A stretch of 64,000 bases of DNA from Epiperipatus broadwayi (taxonomy: Eukaryota > Onychophora > Udeonychophora > Euonychophora > Peripatidae): assembly GCA_028023455.1 (NCBI GenBank), contig JAQFVV010000014.1, positions 3,336 through 67,335 on the forward strand, in the 5' to 3' direction. A model generated the notes under the pieces. The model made no database searches and had not been told where the DNA came from. It saw nothing but the letters and a program-made list of their open reading frames with translations. Numbering within the stretch: the stretch's first letter is position 1; every line of letters starts with the position of its first letter. This document shows positions 61,294 to 64,000 of the stretch, one piece after another. The position numbers and the translations under genes were made by a program.

Positions 61294-63703
61294 CCAAATC
61301 AATTGTAAAACTGACTTAAATTTATTTTACAGCATTAAGTCTTTCTCTAATTGCAATGAATTATTGAAAAAAAAAAATATCTCAAACATGACTCACTCAC
61401 TTTAGCAATTTAATTGAATCATTTCAATACTGTGTACTGGCAAAATTAATTTCCACTCTTTTTATTATTGTGTCAACCATATTTATCCTTAACTATCTTA
61501 TTTTCACTTAACTTAATTAAAGGCTTATCTTTATTATACAGAACAGCCCTACCATGCGCGTGCTAAAATTTATTGTACCAGGAACTCCCTTTTCCATGCT
61601 TGTGAATGACATGTAATAACCAGGGCAGCTATTTAATACAATAGTACTATTATACAATAAAAACTACCTTTGAATTTCCTTTCAAATGGTCTTGATTATT
61701 ATCAGTCTCATACCTGGTATGCATACACTCAAAATAATACCAATACTGCACACATCATATGGAAATTCTTCAAATCAAGATAAATAATAAAACATATTCT
61801 GATGTTAATGCTTTTATATTATTAAGAAAGAAATGAAACTAATGGTTATTAGCTATATTTCCTGATGTATTTTTATGTCTATCTCTATAATGGTTTGCAA
61901 AACCTATATTAATCAGAGTATTTTTGAAAGGCCTAATGCAAACATGCCATTTTCCAAGAGAGAATGTTCTTTCTTACAAAGAATACTTTACTACAGATCA
62001 TATAGAAATACTAACTTAAAATTGAAATGGTAGTCCCAATAATATACATTTGCCAATACTCTTTGAATTCTCAGGGTAAGCAGATGGATAGTAAAATTAG
62101 ATTTAATAATTCAAATTTGTGTGAAATGAGATATGAACATAAACAAACATTTACTAAAATAGGTTATAACTTTATTAATCCCAATTATATTATGTTAAAA
62201 AAGCTATATCTCATCACGAATATTTTAAAACAAAAGTACAATTAAATTAATACACCATAAAAAATCCTGACTACATACCTCCTCCCCCATTTCTTTTATA
62301 TAATCAAAAATATGATTCTAGATACGTGTATACACATCCATTTGACAACATAATTTGAGGAAAAAACAAATCAAAAGATTAAAAGTTTTAAATATCAAAA
62401 ATAATTAAAATTTACAAGTATAAATCTATATGTACATGTAAAACAGAAATGAGCCCATTAATGCAGTGAAAAAATCCTCAACATCTTCAGCACTTACTCT
62501 ACATTTTTTGGAAACTGCCATCACATAGATTTTTCAAATACTAAATCAGATCCACATCCAATAATTATAACCAAAGACTATTTAGAGAGGCTGTACAACT
62601 ATTTAAAAAAACAAATTGCATTAACAAATGTGATGAAATAATGAAATTGCCAAACCAAGTTGCATTAGCAAATGTAATGAAAGAATGCAATTGTCTATTA
62701 TTTGGAAGAGTTTACTGCCAAATTTAAGTCAAGATATCCAACAACCACATGAGACCACTCTCTCTGCTATAACCATGGAATTACTACTGTTTTTTCATCC
62801 AGTTGAAGGCAAGTGTTTTCTTGTTGAAACGTTGGTATATTTCTTTAATATTATTTTATTAAACATGGTTGCTCCTGAAAACTATTTTATAAAACATCTT
62901 TTGACTATGAGAACCTTCATTTCGGTTTATATACTCTATACATATATAAATCAATATTATATCAAATTTGATATATATATAAAAACAATCTTTCTTCCCA
63001 ATATAATTTTACTTTATACATAAATTACAACAGGAGTTAGATTCTTTTAGAAGAGATAAATGAATAAATATTTAAAAGTAAGTTCTATTCAATTCCATTC
63101 TTCTTTTACTCTTTTCTTTTGAGTTTAGGTATAGAGCTTTAAACATCTTTTTTATGTGTACTATAAAAACATAGGGCTTCTAAAAATCCAAGGAGTTTTA
63201 AACTCCTTTTCACATCATTTTTTCAATGAGACAGGTAGGAGTTTAGTGGGCAGTTAGTAACAGTATCACATAATGACAATGATGAGAGTGACAGATGATG
63301 TACTGCAGTCAATTTATTCCATTTGCTTTCTTTGATTCATTTGCATCAAGATTATAAAATACTTTAAGCTTCAAGTAATAATAAATTGCATTTCTTGAGA
63401 TTGATTACTGCTCTCAATGTTTTATCTTTATGATATAAAGTTTTCTTAGGATGGCTTCAACTCAAATTATTTCACAGATAACTTTCTAAACACCACTTGC
63501 CATTTTCTATAGGGAAAATCATTCTATTTTGACTAAAATCTTTTTTACAAAAGGCACTGACAACTCTCCTCCAATTCAAGAAAAATTATTCTTTACAAAA
63601 TGCCACTAGCCTCTCTTTTATAATCATATAAAAACATGTTTGAGAATTCCAATAAAAGTTTAAAATTAACAAAAATGTTACAGAAAATAAATTATCTAAT
63701 CCA
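61294..63703. other. AT-rich sequence, no gene seen
   Basis: A short direct repeat (TTGCATTA[A/G]CAAATGT[G/A]ATGAAA, 62616 and 62660) is the only structure noted. The 112-codon frame at 62685-63023 is hydrophobic and repetitive (Y/I/N), with no motif, and is probably chance. Confidence 0.5.
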
Positions 63704-64000
63704 TAGTGTTTTCCTGAAGGTTTGTGATGATTGTGTTTTAGTTGTATTATTATATTGAACTATTTTCATCATCTAATATGAGTATTGAATGTCTTTAAAA
63801 AATTTAACTTTTATTTAAATATTCCAAATACATTCAACTGAGAGTAATAGCACATCATATTAGTATATGCACAATGTTATGAGAGATATTATTCTCCCTC
63901 TTCTTCAAGTGTTGCTGGCCTGACCAGTGACAGTTCTAGCATGGGATTCAAACCTGGACCCTTAGATTCTTGAGTATTGAATTTTAAGGTAACACACTAA
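63704..64000 (-). mobile_element. tRNA-derived SINE running off the right edge
   Basis: On the minus strand a tRNA-like head shows a B box in AGGTTTGAATCCC (plus GGGATTCAAACCT, 63940-63952); the A box would lie near or past the window end. A body of about 120 bp leads to the tail ATTAGATGATGAAAATAGT...CATCACAAACCTTCAGG, shared with 21590-21690 and partly 13451-13562. The 5' end is outside the window. Confidence 0.6.

Noticed and set aside
62685-63023. 112-codon open frame
   Set aside because: Hydrophobic, Y/I/N-rich, includes translated TA tracts, no recognisable family.
63936-63960. Functional tRNA gene
   Set aside because: Only a B box is evident; T-stem pairing is poor and the rest is outside the window, so it is a SINE head at best.
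1-64000. CRISPR array, bacterial operon or phage
   Set aside because: No short regular repeat-spacer array and no prokaryotic gene organisation; all protein traces are eukaryotic transposable elements.

Overview
The window is AT-rich animal DNA (A+T clearly above 70% by eye) made almost wholly of repeats. I found no convincing host gene, no rRNA and no intact tRNA. Metazoan origin is supported by RTE-type and Tx1/L1-type LINEs, Ty3/gypsy elements with insect-like pol sequences, Tigger (pogo) DNA transposons and tRNA-derived SINE-like repeats. An arthropod is my best guess, with low confidence.

Layout. 1-5935: a 435-bp satellite, about 5.5 units in one orientation, then an abrupt head-to-head inversion at about 2392 and about 8.1 units in the other; the array runs off the left edge. 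5936-16730: AT-rich DNA holding short palindromic retroposon-like elements (7712-8207, 12430-12806, probably 13448-13746), a decayed Tx1/L1-like LINE on the minus strand (9609-12115) and a tandem SINE-like repeat (15622-16730). 17195-18302: 5'-truncated RTE element. 18806-20134 and 23838-25215: two candidate LTRs on the minus strand. 21174-23674: a Tigger-type transposon with a second, different one nested inside (22049-23208).

27013-45931 is one large, layered Ty3/gypsy element (gypsy-1, plus strand). Its 5' LTR (27013-28438 plus 33234-34584) is split by a 4.8-kb AT-rich insertion. The internal part runs PBS, coiled-coil gag region, capsid, protease, RT, RNase H, integrase, PPT (34587-41170). 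Its 3' LTR (41171-42188 plus 45523-45931) is split by a non-autonomous LTR element (42189-45522) with its own ~1.3-kb LTRs and a 4-bp ATAG target duplication. A second, younger gypsy fragment on the minus strand (gypsy-2, 45932-49870) abuts it.

51909-53099 looks like a retroposed mRNA (14-bp target duplication, AATAAA, short A tail). 54030-56106 is a second RTE copy. The right part carries another palindromic element (59200-59710), a reversed partial copy of the 7.7-kb element (61043-61280), and a tRNA-derived SINE running off the right edge (63704-64000).

Most coding sequences are broken by frameshifts or stops, so the window reads as a graveyard of nested elements. The best leads are the group of palindromic elements flanked by 12-15 bp target duplications, the inverted satellite array, and the readable order of nested insertions.
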